Notes under the pieces: model-generated | Database searches by the model: none | Seen by the model: the letters and a program-made list of their open reading frames with translations, nothing else | What the model was told of the DNA's origin: nothing | Shown here: positions 1-9,198 of the stretch, one piece after another | How the letters are laid out: every line of letters starts with the position of its first letter | Position numbering within the stretch: the stretch's first letter is position 1 | Translations under genes and position numbers: made by a program | NCBI GenBank assembly: GCA_934402375.1 | Contig: CAKRUB010000001.1 | Span: 62,001 to 126,000, forward strand | Source of the DNA: an uncultured Acetatifactor sp. | GTDB lineage: Bacteria; Bacillota; Clostridia; Lachnospirales; Lachnospiraceae | DNA length: 64,000 bases | Direction of reading: 5' to 3'

Positions 1-83
1 TGTGTTTTGTCGTTAAGTTATAATTTATCATATTTTGTAATATCTGGCAATAGCATGTCACGGAAAAAGGTTAAATCCTCCCC

Positions 84-113
84 TTTACGATTAAATCCGA
101 TATGTGGTATGAT
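84..113 (+). promoter_or_regulatory. Candidate promoter of the metH-ilvB transcript
   Basis: A -35-like TTTACG (84-89) and a -10-like TATGAT (108-113) are separated by 18 bases and lie about 35 bases before the metH start. This is a sigma-A type match by eye only. The leader after it is short, and I see no room for a cobalamin or SAM riboswitch between this promoter and the gene, although a longer leader from a promoter outside the window cannot be excluded. Confidence 0.45.
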
Positions 114-148
114 TAATGTTAAGTTTTCATTAAAGGAAGAAGTTGCAC

Positions 149-2698
149 ATGACACGCGAAGAATTCAAGGAATTAGCGAAACAATATATTTATCTCGACG
201 GAGCGACAGGCTCGAATCTTGTCAAGGCGGGGATGCCGTCGGGGGTGTGTCCGGAAGGCTGGATATTGGAGAACAAGGATGTCCTTGTGGAACTGCAGCG
301 GCAATATGTACAGGCAGGCACGGATATTCTGTACGCGCCGACATTTACTGCAAACAGGGTCAAGCTCGCCGAATACGGAATTGCCGACAGACAGTCCGGG
401 ATGATCCGTGAGCTGGTTGCCCTCTCCAGAGAAGCAGCCTCCACGGCGGAGGCCAGAAGGGTTCTGGTTGCGGGCGATCTGACAATGACCGGCGAGCAGC
501 TGAAGCCCATGGGCAATATGGAGCTTGAGGAGCTGATTGATATTTATAAGGAACAGATTCTTGAGCTGGAAGCTGCCGGAGCCGATCTGCTGGTCGTAGA
601 GACGATGATGAGCCTTGGCGAGGCGAGAGCGGCGCTGATCGCGGCAAAGGAGGTCTGTGAGCTCCCCGTCATGGTGACAATGACCTTTGAGCCGGACGGA
701 AGAACCCTATACGGAACGGACGCAAAGTCTGCTGCCATCGTCCTTGAGAGTCTCGGCGCCTGTGCGGTGGGCGTGAACTGTTCTACCGGCCCCGCAGCCA
801 TGCGCGGGATCATCGAAGCCATGGCGGGTGTCACAAAGGACATTCCGATCATCGCGAAACCAAACGCAGGACTGCCCTTTCTCGATGAGGAGGGACATAC
901 CTGTTACAATATGACCGCCACGGAATTTGTCGAGGAAATGAAGCAGCTGACGGCTGCCGGAGCGACGATCCTCGGCGGCTGCTGCGGAACAACACCGGAA
1001 TTTATCAGAAGACTCCGGGACACCTTCGGAAAGAAGGTGGACGTTTCCGTCGAGAGAAGAAAAGAGGGCATACGCTATCTGACGTCGGAGCGGCAGACCG
1101 TTTCCTTCGGGCTTGACGACGGCTTCATTATCGTAGGCGAGCGGATCAACCCCACCGGAAAGAAGCTGCTGCAGGCACAGCTAAGGGAAGGCAGCATGGA
1201 CAAGGTGCTGCAGTTCGCCGAGGAACAGGAGAGCGGCGGAGCGCGCATTCTCGACGTCAACATGGGAATGAGTGGCATCGATGAAAAGGCGATGATGCTC
1301 AGGGCGATTGAAGAGGTGAGCGGTGTTACCAATCTGCCGCTGTCGCTGGATTCCAGCCATGTGGACGTTCTGGAAGCGGCATTGAGACATTATCCGGGCA
1401 GAGCTCTGGTTAACTCCGTCTCCATGGAGAAGGAAAAGCTGGAGAAGCTGCTGCCCATCGTGAAAAAATACGGCGCAATGTTTATTCTGCTGCCGCTGTC
1501 CGACAAGGGACTGCCGGAGAATCCAGAGGAAAAGAACGGCATCATCGAGGCGGTTTTGCAGCGGGCGACAGACCTCGGCATGACGAAGGAGGATGTCGTT
1601 GTCGATGGACTGGTGGCGACTGTCGGTGCGAATAAGAAGGCGGCACTGGAGACGCTGGACACGATCCGCTATTGCAAGAGGAACGGACTTGCCACTATCT
1701 GCGGACTTTCAAATATTTCCTTCGGAATGCCGGAGCGGAGCTTTGTCAATACCGCGTTTCTGACGCTTGCAATTAAGGAAGGACTTACCATGGCGATTGC
1801 CAATCCCTCACAGGAGCTGCTTGTCAGCTGTGCGCTGGCGACGGATCTGCTGCTTGCGAAGGAGGAGGCGGACATCCGCTATATTGAATACGCGGCAAAG
1901 GTGACGGAACGGCGGGAGAAGAAGGAAGCCGAGCTGAAGGAGACACTTGCACTGGCGGCCGCCTCCCGGCAGGGTGCGACACCTGAGAAGACATCAACAG
2001 AAGCTTCCGGTGCATCAAAGGCAGTGTCCGAGGGGAAGACAGAAAACGCCGCCAGAGCGGAGCTCCATAACGCCGTCATGAAGGGCAACCGGTCAGGGAT
2101 TGCCAAGCTGACCCGGAAAGCGCTGGACGCTGGAGAGGAGCCGTCGGCACTGTTGAATGAAATCCTGCTCCCGGCGATCAACGAGGTCGGAGAGCTGTTT
2201 GACAAGGGAAAATACTTCCTTCCGCAGCTGATTGCCAGCGCGGAGGCAATGAAAAACGCGATCGATATTCTGGAGCCGCTGCTTTTGAAGGCAAATGCTG
2301 ACGAGGACATGCCGGTCGTCGTGATCGCGACGGTCGAGGGAGACATTCACGACATCGGCAAAAACTTAGTTGCGCTGATGCTGAAAAATTACGGCTTTAA
2401 GGTCATCGACCTCGGAAAGGATGTACCTAAGGAAAAGATCATAGAGGCGGCGCTGGAAAACAATGCGCAGATTATCGCATTGTCCGCGCTGATGACGACA
2501 ACGATGCAGCGCATGAAAGAGGTCGTTCTCTATGCAAAGGAGAAAAAGGTTCCGGCGAAGATTATGATAGGCGGGGCTGTCATTACGCAGGAATATGCGG
2601 ATGAGATCGGCGCCGACGGCTATTCGCGCGACGCAGCGGAAGCGGTCAGACTTGCGAAAAGACTGATCGGATGTGAGACAAGGGGGAATGAGGAATGA
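149..2698 (+). CDS. metH: Cobalamin-dependent methionine synthase (homocysteine, pterin and B12 modules; no reactivation domain)
   Basis: Transfers a methyl group from methyltetrahydrofolate through cobalamin to homocysteine. Domains in order: homocysteine S-methyltransferase barrel (about 1-290, with the zinc motif GGCCGTTPEF), pterin-binding barrel (about 310-590, starting IIVGERINPTGKK), a low-complexity Ala/Ser/Thr/Glu linker, then the cobalamin cap and Rossmann domains, with the B12 ligand motif DIHDIG and a later IGGAVIT loop. At 849 aa it lacks the C-terminal AdoMet-binding reactivation domain of E. coli MetH, so oxidised cobalamin must be repaired by a separate protein; this short form is common in Firmicutes. 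ATG 149 is preferred over the upstream TTG because AAAGGAAGA sits 8 bases before it. The stop overlaps the ilvB start (ATGA), implying coupled translation. Confidence 0.93.
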   Translation: MTREEFKELAKQYIYLDGATGSNLVKAGMPSGVCPEGWILENKDVLVELQRQYVQAGTDILYAPTFTANRVKLAEYGIADRQSGMIRELVALSREAASTAEARRVLVAGDLTMTGEQLKPMGNMELEELIDIYKEQILELEAAGADLLVVETMMSLGEARAALIAAKEVCELPVMVTMTFEPDGRTLYGTDAKSAAIVLESLGACAVGVNCSTGPAAMRGIIEAMAGVTKDIPIIAKPNAGLPFLDEEGHTCYNMTATEFVEEMKQLTAAGATILGGCCGTTPEFIRRLRDTFGKKVDVSVERRKEGIRYLTSERQTVSFGLDDGFIIVGERINPTGKKLLQAQLREGSMDKVLQFAEEQESGGARILDVNMGMSGIDEKAMMLRAIEEVSGVTNLPLSLDSSHVDVLEAALRHYPGRALVNSVSMEKEKLEKLLPIVKKYGAMFILLPLSDKGLPENPEEKNGIIEAVLQRATDLGMTKEDVVVDGLVATVGANKKAALETLDTIRYCKRNGLATICGLSNISFGMPERSFVNTAFLTLAIKEGLTMAIANPSQELLVSCALATDLLLAKEEADIRYIEYAAKVTERREKKEAELKETLALAAASRQGATPEKTSTEASGASKAVSEGKTENAARAELHNAVMKGNRSGIAKLTRKALDAGEEPSALLNEILLPAINEVGELFDKGKYFLPQLIASAEAMKNAIDILEPLLLKANADEDMPVVVIATVEGDIHDIGKNLVALMLKNYGFKVIDLGKDVPKEKIIEAALENNAQIIALSALMTTTMQRMKEVVLYAKEKKVPAKIMIGGAVITQEYADEIGADGYSRDAAEAVRLAKRLIGCETRGNEE

Positions 2699-4311
2699 TA
2701 GGAGCAGATGCGATCATAAAGTGCCTTGAGGCGGAGGGAGTTACCACGGTGTTCGGGTATCCCGGTGTGGCGATCTGTCCTTTTTTCAACAGTATTCTGG
2801 ACTCTGAAATTCGGACGATTCTGATTAGAACAGAGCAGAACGCGGCACATGCCGCGAGCGGAATGGCAAGGCTGACCGGAAAGCCCGGTGTCTGCGCAGT
2901 TACCTCCGGTCCCGGTGCAACAAATGTGATTACGGGCATTGCGACGGCTTTTGCGGACAGCATTCCGCTGGTCTGCATCACCGGTCAGGTAAACAGCGAG
3001 CTGCTTGGCAGTGACGTGTTTCAGGAGGCGGACATCACGGGCGCGGTGGAATCCTTTGTCAAGTACAGCTACCTGATCAAGGATGTCAATGACATCCCCC
3101 GCGTTTTCAAGGAAGCGTTTTATATTGCCAACACCGGAAGAAAAGGTCCTGTGCTGATTGACATCCCAATCGACATCCAGAATGCAGCGATCGGCAAGTT
3201 CCGGTATCCCGAGGAGGTCTCGCTCCGCACCTACAAGCCGACTGTCAAGGGACATGCTGTACAGATCAAAAAGGTTATACGTGAGCTGGAGCGCGCGAAG
3301 AAGCCCATCATCTGCGCCGGGGGTGGTGTGCTTCTGAGCGAGGCGGAGGAGGAGCTGCGCAGCTTTGCGGAGCAGCACCGGATACCGGTTGTCTCTACGA
3401 TGATGGGCATCGGCGTGATGCCGACGGAGCATCCGCTGTATTACGGCATGGTCGGAAATAACGGCAAACCTTATGCGAACAGGGCGATGAACGAGTCTGA
3501 TCTTCTGATCATGGTGGGTGCGCGTGTGGCGGATCGCGCCGTGAGCCAGCCGGATCTGATCACGAGGGACAAGGTTCTGGTACATATTGATGTCGATCCT
3601 GCAGAGATTGGTAAAAATGCTGGTCCGACGATACCGCTTGTCGGAGATGCCAAAAATATATTTAGTGATCTGTTGGGAGAGGAATTTACAACCAGCTGTG
3701 AGGAATGGCTCGGGACGCTCGACTCCTACCGTGAGAGCATGGTTCCGAAGAGACATCCCGATCCGGCATATGTTGATCCGGCGGAATTTATTTCGAGGCT
3801 CTCCGACCGGATGGAGGACAATGCCGTCTATGTCGCCGATGTCGGCCAGAACCAGATATGGAGCTGCGGCTATGCAAAGGTAAAGAGCGGCAAGTTCCTG
3901 ACGTCCGGCGGAATGGGAACGATGGGGTATTCCATTCCGGCGGCGATGGGAGCGAAGACAGCTGCCATGGATAGACAGGTCATCGCTGTGTGCGGCGACG
4001 GCTCCTTCCAGATGTCCATGATGGAGCTCGCCACATTACAGCAGCATTCCATTCCGGTCAAGATTATCGTGCTGCGGAACAATTATCTCGGCATGGTCAG
4101 GGAGTATCAGCATTTCACCTATAAGGATCATTATTCCGTTGTCGATCTGACGGGTAGCCCCGATCTGCAGAAAATTGCGGAAGCCTATGGCATAGATTTC
4201 CTTCGTCTGGAGAACATGGAGCGCTGCGATGAAGCGATCGGTGAATTCTTGAAAGGAGACCGCTCCGTGCTGCTGGAATGTCTGATCGACCCGATGGATA
4301 CGGTGAAGTGA
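2695..4311 (+). CDS. ilvB: Acetolactate synthase, large (catalytic) subunit
   Basis: ThDP-dependent enzyme that condenses two pyruvates, or pyruvate with 2-oxobutyrate, in the first common step of valine, leucine and isoleucine synthesis. The 538 aa show the three ThDP-enzyme domains: an N-terminal Pyr domain with the activating glutamate (E47 in RTEQNAAH) and SGPGATN, a central FAD-type domain, and a C-terminal PP domain with the GDG...NN cofactor motif (CGDGSFQ to RNNYLGM). It is slightly shorter than the usual 550-570 aa but all motifs are present. It starts inside the metH stop and is followed after 14 bases by an ACT regulatory subunit, so it is the catalytic partner in a biosynthetic rather than a catabolic enzyme. 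Confidence 0.93.
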   Translation: MIGADAIIKCLEAEGVTTVFGYPGVAICPFFNSILDSEIRTILIRTEQNAAHAASGMARLTGKPGVCAVTSGPGATNVITGIATAFADSIPLVCITGQVNSELLGSDVFQEADITGAVESFVKYSYLIKDVNDIPRVFKEAFYIANTGRKGPVLIDIPIDIQNAAIGKFRYPEEVSLRTYKPTVKGHAVQIKKVIRELERAKKPIICAGGGVLLSEAEEELRSFAEQHRIPVVSTMMGIGVMPTEHPLYYGMVGNNGKPYANRAMNESDLLIMVGARVADRAVSQPDLITRDKVLVHIDVDPAEIGKNAGPTIPLVGDAKNIFSDLLGEEFTTSCEEWLGTLDSYRESMVPKRHPDPAYVDPAEFISRLSDRMEDNAVYVADVGQNQIWSCGYAKVKSGKFLTSGGMGTMGYSIPAAMGAKTAAMDRQVIAVCGDGSFQMSMMELATLQQHSIPVKIIVLRNNYLGMVREYQHFTYKDHYSVVDLTGSPDLQKIAEAYGIDFLRLENMERCDEAIGEFLKGDRSVLLECLIDPMDTVK

Positions 4312-4325
4312 AAGGAGAGCAGGTC

Positions 4326-4832
4326 ATGAAGATAAAGAAAAGAATTTATTCGGTTCTGGTGGAGAACCGTTCCGGCGTGCTCTGCAAGGTAGCGGGGCTC
4401 TTCTCGCGGAGATGCTTTAACATCGACAGCCTTGCCGTCGGCGAGACGGATGATCCTGCGGTCTCCTGCATGACCATCGTCAGTGGCGGAGACGAGAGGA
4501 CAATAGAGCAGATTGAAAAACAGTTAAATAAAAAGCTGGATGTTATCAAGGTAAAGACCTTTGCGGAACAGCAGTGCATTACAAGGGAGCTGATGCTCGT
4601 CAAGGTGAAGTACAACAAAAACAACCGCAGGGAAATCCTTGAGATCTGCGAGAGCATGACATCGGCGGAGATTGTAGACATGTCAAAGCATTTTATGATG
4701 CTCCAGATCTGCGACACGCCGGAGCGGGTAAGGTCTCTGATCACGCTTCTCGAGACGATCAGCATTGTCGAGGTTGCCAGAACCGGAACCCTCGCACTCT
4801 CGAAGTGCTGTGAAAACGATGATGCAAAATAG
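4326..4832 (+). CDS. ilvN: Acetolactate synthase, small regulatory subunit (first copy)
   Basis: A 168-aa ACT-domain subunit that activates IlvB and confers valine feedback inhibition. The ACT domain starts at the N-terminus (VLVENRSGVLCKVAGLFSRR, FNIDSLAVG), followed by the family's C-terminal ferredoxin-like domain. ATG 4326 is chosen because AAAGGAG lies 9 bases upstream; the longer in-frame extension would overlap ilvB. It has no gene after it in this transcript: a promoter-like sequence and a second copy of the family follow. The two copies have clearly diverged outside the ACT core. Confidence 0.9.
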   Translation: MKIKKRIYSVLVENRSGVLCKVAGLFSRRCFNIDSLAVGETDDPAVSCMTIVSGGDERTIEQIEKQLNKKLDVIKVKTFAEQQCITRELMLVKVKYNKNNRREILEICESMTSAEIVDMSKHFMMLQICDTPERVRSLITLLETISIVEVARTGTLALSKCCENDDAK

Positions 4833-4886
4833 ACCGTCACAGTCAACAGTAATGATTTAAAGTTTTAACGAACTAAATTGTTTTGG

Positions 4887-4915
4887 TTGACAAGCGACGC
4901 GGATGTTGCTATATT
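4887..4915 (+). promoter_or_regulatory. Strong promoter for the second ilvN and ilvC
   Basis: A perfect -35 TTGACA (4887-4892) and -10 TATATT (4910-4915) are separated by 17 bases. The predicted start is near 4922, leaving a leader of about 27 bases before the ATG at 4949. The promoter rules out the longer open reading frame that begins at 4883. It gives the second ilvN and ilvC their own transcription unit. I see no T-box or leader peptide here. Confidence 0.75.
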
Positions 4916-4948
4916 AATCATGAAAGAAAACGAGGTGCGGTGAATCCC

Positions 4949-5452
4949 ATGCAGAAAAAAGTATTTCAGTTACTTGTGGACAATACCTCCGGTGTCTTAA
5001 GCCGGATTTCCGGTCTGTTCTCCAGAAGAGGATACAACATCGAGAGCATCACGGCGGGCGTGACCGCTGACCCGAGGTTTACGAGAATAACAATCGTCGC
5101 TACCGGTGACGATGAGATTCTCGAGCAGATTGAAAAACAGGTTGCAAAGCTCATTGACGTGCGTGATATCAAGGAATTAAAGCCGGATGAAAGCGTATAC
5201 AGAGAGCTTGTCCTGATCAAGGTGCATGCGACCATTGAACAGCGTCAGAATGTCATTGCCGTCGTGGATTCCTTCCGCGGAAAGATCATTGATTTCGCGC
5301 CGGAAAGCCTGATGATCGAGCTTACCGGCAACCAGCAGAAGGTCGAGGCTTTCATCGGTCTGATGAACGACTACGGTATTCTGGAGCTTGCGAGAACCGG
5401 TATCGCGGGTCTGGGACGAGGCACGGAACATATCACCTATCTGGAAGAGTAG
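4949..5452 (+). CDS. ilvN: Acetolactate synthase, small regulatory subunit (second copy)
   Basis: A 167-aa ACT protein of the same family as the gene ending at 4832 (QLLVDNTSGVLSRISGLFSR, YNIESITAG), and closer to the usual IlvN consensus. Either ATG 4949 or GTG 4940 could be the start: the GAGG at 4932-4935 is 13 bases from the first and 4 from the second. It sits 68 bases before ilvC and behind its own promoter. Having two small subunits for one visible large subunit suggests either two regulatory states of the same enzyme or a second catalytic subunit elsewhere in the genome. Confidence 0.9.
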   Translation: MQKKVFQLLVDNTSGVLSRISGLFSRRGYNIESITAGVTADPRFTRITIVATGDDEILEQIEKQVAKLIDVRDIKELKPDESVYRELVLIKVHATIEQRQNVIAVVDSFRGKIIDFAPESLMIELTGNQQKVEAFIGLMNDYGILELARTGIAGLGRGTEHITYLEE

Positions 5453-5466
5453 GACATTATTGTTAG

Positions 5467-6540
<1,074 letters not shown>

Positions 6541-6561
6541 TATCATACAGTTTCTTATGCG

Positions 6562-6600
6562 GGCTGTCCTCTCTTGTGGGACAGCCTGTTTACATTTTCT
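6562..6600 (+). terminator. Rho-independent terminator after ilvC
   Basis: GGCTGTCC (6562-6569) pairs perfectly with GGACAGCC (6579-6586) around a 9-base loop and is followed by a T-rich tail (TGTTTACATTTTCTTT). Confidence 0.8.
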
Positions 6601-6690
6601 TTAATTCTCTTTAGAAATTCTTTTGATTTTCCTGCGAGGACTGTTTAGTTTTAAGGACTATAGTTGTTTCATACGAGGGAGGAAACAGCT

Positions 6691-7206
6691 ATGGATCTGG
6701 CAACTTTGACATTTTATTTTACGAAGTACGGCGCGATCGCCATTTTTGTGATTGTCTTTCTGGAATACCTGAATCTCCCGGGCTTTCCGGCGGGAATCAT
6801 TATGCCGCTCTCCGGGATCATGGCGGCAAAGGGAAATATTAATTTCTTCTGGGTCATGGTGATCACCGTTGCCGCAGGGCTTCTCGGAAGCCTGCTGCTG
6901 TATGCGCTCGGCTGGAAGGGCGGAGAGGTGTTCCTGAATGCCTACACGAAAAAATTCCCGAAGCAGAAGGAAGCGCTGGAAAAAAATATCGAATGGATAC
7001 GCCGTAAAGGCTGCCTCGGGGTATTCCTCGGGAAGCTGCTTCCCATGGTGCGGACGCTTGTCTCCATACCGGCGGGTGTAATCAGAATGCAGCCGGGGAA
7101 GTACATCATCAGCTCGACCTGCGGCATTTTTATCTGGAATTTTGTGTTTGTCGGGGCGGGGTATCTCTTCGGCGACCGCGTTTTCAGCATGCTGGGGATT
7201 GCGTAG
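6691..7206 (+). CDS. DedA/VTT-family membrane protein
   Basis: A 171-aa polytopic membrane protein of the DedA (SNARE-associated/VTT) family, whose members act in lipid translocation and membrane homeostasis, including undecaprenyl-phosphate or phospholipid flipping. Visible features are an N-terminal helix, the LNLPGFPAGIIMPLSG re-entrant region, a KGCLGVFLGKLLPMVRTL segment with the family's conserved basic and proline residues, PAGVIRM, and a final helix. AGGGAGG lies 7 bases before the ATG. It is followed by a glycosyltransferase likely to work on membrane lipid, which suggests an envelope role. The exact substrate cannot be read from the sequence. Confidence 0.82.
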   Translation: MDLATLTFYFTKYGAIAIFVIVFLEYLNLPGFPAGIIMPLSGIMAAKGNINFFWVMVITVAAGLLGSLLLYALGWKGGEVFLNAYTKKFPKQKEALEKNIEWIRRKGCLGVFLGKLLPMVRTLVSIPAGVIRMQPGKYIISSTCGIFIWNFVFVGAGYLFGDRVFSMLGIA

Positions 7207-7226
7207 CTGATACATAGAAACAGGAA

Positions 7227-7270
7227 GACACAAGCTCGCTATGCGCAAAGAACGTGTGCAGAAATGGAGG
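7227..7270 (+). repeat. Copy 1 of a ~43-bp dispersed intergenic repeat
   Basis: GACACAAGCTCGCTATGCGC and the following 24 bases match, with only a few substitutions, 46525-46567 in front of hisD. In both places the segment ends in the ribosome binding site of the downstream gene. The left arm of the hisD hairpin is absent here. Confidence 0.7.
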
Positions 7271-7275
7271 AAAAG

Positions 7276-8460
7276 ATGAAAATTGCACTGATGACGAACA
7301 ATTATAAGCCTCATATGGGTGGTGTGCCGATCTCTATCGAGCGGCTGAAGCGGGGACTTGAAGCGCTCGGACACGAGGTGACGGTCTTTGCCCCGACCTA
7401 CGAGGAACAACAGCAGGAGGAGAATGTTTTCCGCTACGCCTCCGGCATGAAGCACTTCATCGGCGGCATTGTGCTGCCGAATCCGTTTGACCGGCGGATC
7501 GACCGGGAATTTGCAAGACAGAAATTCGATATTATCCATGTTCACCATCCGGTATTGATCGGTCGGACTGCAATTCATCTGTCTAAAAAATATCACATCC
7601 CGCTTGTTTTTACCTATCATACCCGCTATGAGAAATATGTGGAATGCTATACCGGCGGTGTCGTCAGGGTAGAGCACCTGATGCCGCTCTACCTGAGAAT
7701 GTTTATGAAGCACTGCCAGCACGTTTTTGCACCGACCGAGGGGATAAGAGATTATCTGATCGGGGCATGTTCGGTCTCCCCTGACAAGCTGAGCATCCTG
7801 CCGACGGGAATTGAAGAGGGCAGCTTCCGTGTTTCGGAGGAACAGAGAATGGCTGTCCGCAGGCAATGTGCCGCGGAACAGATGCCGCTTTTCCTGACCG
7901 TGGCAAGACTGGCACAGGAAAAGAATATCCGCTTCCTGCTGGAGGGTGTTGCTGCCTTTAAGACCCGATATCAGAAGCCCTTCCGGCTCGTGATGGTGGG
8001 AGATGGACCAGACAGAATGCAGTATGAGAAAGCTTGTGAGGAGCTTCAGATTAAGGATGAGGTCGTCTTCACCGGAACCCTGCCCAACGAAAAGACGGCA
8101 GCCTACTACGCAGCGGCAGATGCCTTTCTCTTCGCCTCCAAGACGGAGACACAGGGGATTGTCATTCTGGAGGCGTTTGCAGGAAGGACACCGGTGATCG
8201 CCGTCCGCGCCTCCGGCGTGGAGGATTTGGTGACTGACGGAGTCAATGGTTATCTGATGCCTGAGAATCAGGATGAATTTGCATCCGCCATGCTTGCCTT
8301 CTGCGGCGATGAGGCACTGCGGCGGCAGTTGGAGGAGCATGCCCACAGAACCGGTCTCGCCTATCGGGAAGAAGCGGTTGCGGAGGAGGCGGTACACGTC
8401 TATAATGAGATTATTACGAACCACAGGCAGCGTCTTCCCTATACTCCTGTGGTTGCATGA
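7276..8460 (+). CDS. Family 4 glycosyltransferase, probably diacylglycerol/glycolipid type
   Basis: A 394-aa GT-B fold retaining glycosyltransferase. The N-terminus has the glycine-rich loop (NNYKPHMGGVPISIERL). The C-terminal Rossmann domain has the nucleotide-sugar signature with two glutamates (KTETQGIVILEAFAG). The N-terminal half (DIIHVHHPVLIG, TYHTRYEKYVE) resembles 1,2-diacylglycerol glucosyltransferases and PimB-like enzymes, so a membrane glycolipid product is likely but is an inference. ATG 7276 follows GGAGG by 6-7 bases; the ATG at 7264 lies upstream of that site. The stop overlaps a possible upstream start of the response regulator, and the gene sits in one unit with dedA and the two-component system. 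Confidence 0.88.
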   Translation: MKIALMTNNYKPHMGGVPISIERLKRGLEALGHEVTVFAPTYEEQQQEENVFRYASGMKHFIGGIVLPNPFDRRIDREFARQKFDIIHVHHPVLIGRTAIHLSKKYHIPLVFTYHTRYEKYVECYTGGVVRVEHLMPLYLRMFMKHCQHVFAPTEGIRDYLIGACSVSPDKLSILPTGIEEGSFRVSEEQRMAVRRQCAAEQMPLFLTVARLAQEKNIRFLLEGVAAFKTRYQKPFRLVMVGDGPDRMQYEKACEELQIKDEVVFTGTLPNEKTAAYYAAADAFLFASKTETQGIVILEAFAGRTPVIAVRASGVEDLVTDGVNGYLMPENQDEFASAMLAFCGDEALRRQLEEHAHRTGLAYREEAVAEEAVHVYNEIITNHRQRLPYTPVVA

Positions 8461-8474
8461 AACGGGAGTGTAGA

Positions 8475-9185
8475 ATGGACAGTAGGTATAAGATTCTGGT
8501 AGTTGAGGACGACAAGGAAATCCGGGAGGGAATAGAGATTTATCTGCGCAATCAGGGCTATGAGGTCTATCAGGCAGCAAACGGCGCGGAGGGCCTGAAG
8601 GTGGCGGAGCAGGAGGAGCTTCATCTTGCCATTGTGGACATTATGATGCCTGTGATGGACGGTGTCACGATGCTGATGAAGCTGCGCGCGTGCGGACAGG
8701 ATTTCCCAGTGATCATGCTCTCGGCAAAATCCGAGGAGGTTGACAAGATCATGGGATTGAACATGGGGGCGGACGACTATGTGACAAAGCCTTTTACACC
8801 GCTTGAGCTTCTCGCCCGCGTAAATTCTCATCTGCGGCGTTATTCCAAGTACTTAGCAGCGGTGAGTGAGAAGGACAGCGGGGATCACATCTATGAGATC
8901 GGCGGTCTTGAACTGAACGAGGATACCGTGGAGGTGTCCGTCGACGGCGAGCCGGTGAAGCTGACGCCGATGGAATTTAAGATTGTTCAGCTTCTCATCA
9001 AAAACCCCGGAAGAGTCTTCTCAGCAGATGAAATCTACGAACGTATCTGGAACGAGAAAGCGGTCAACACCGATACGATCATGGTTCATGTGAGAAATAT
9101 CAGGGAGAAGATTGAGATTGACCCTAAAAATCCCAAATACCTGAAGGTTGTCTGGGGTGTTGGCTATAAGATTGACAGACAATAG
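8475..9185 (+). CDS. OmpR/PhoB-family response regulator
   Basis: A 236-aa two-component regulator. The receiver domain has the acidic pair ED at the N-terminus, the phosphorylation site D55 (AIVDIMMPVMDG) and the KPF loop. The C-terminal winged helix has the usual LTPMEFKIVQLL and NTDTIMVHVRNIREK segments. ATG 8475 is preferred because GGGAG lies 6 bases upstream; ATG 8457 is in frame but overlaps the preceding stop and lacks a site. The paired kinase follows after 13 bases. The target genes cannot be read from the sequence; the linked glycosyltransferase and DedA gene suggest an envelope regulon. Confidence 0.93.
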   Translation: MDSRYKILVVEDDKEIREGIEIYLRNQGYEVYQAANGAEGLKVAEQEELHLAIVDIMMPVMDGVTMLMKLRACGQDFPVIMLSAKSEEVDKIMGLNMGADDYVTKPFTPLELLARVNSHLRRYSKYLAAVSEKDSGDHIYEIGGLELNEDTVEVSVDGEPVKLTPMEFKIVQLLIKNPGRVFSADEIYERIWNEKAVNTDTIMVHVRNIREKIEIDPKNPKYLKVVWGVGYKIDRQ

Positions 9186-9198
9186 GAGAGCACAGTTT

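Noticed and set aside
1..148. Cobalamin or SAM riboswitch before metH
   Set aside because: Only 148 bases are visible and no conserved B12 box or SAM-type core is seen; a nearby promoter leaves too short a leader.
4883..4948. N-terminal extension of the second ilvN
   Set aside because: The extension lies over a perfect TTGACA-N17-TATATT promoter and has no ribosome binding site.
6658..8580. A 640-codon minus-strand open frame over the dedA and glycosyltransferase genes
   Set aside because: It is a shadow of well-supported genes, with arginine/cysteine-rich sequence and no recognisable domain.
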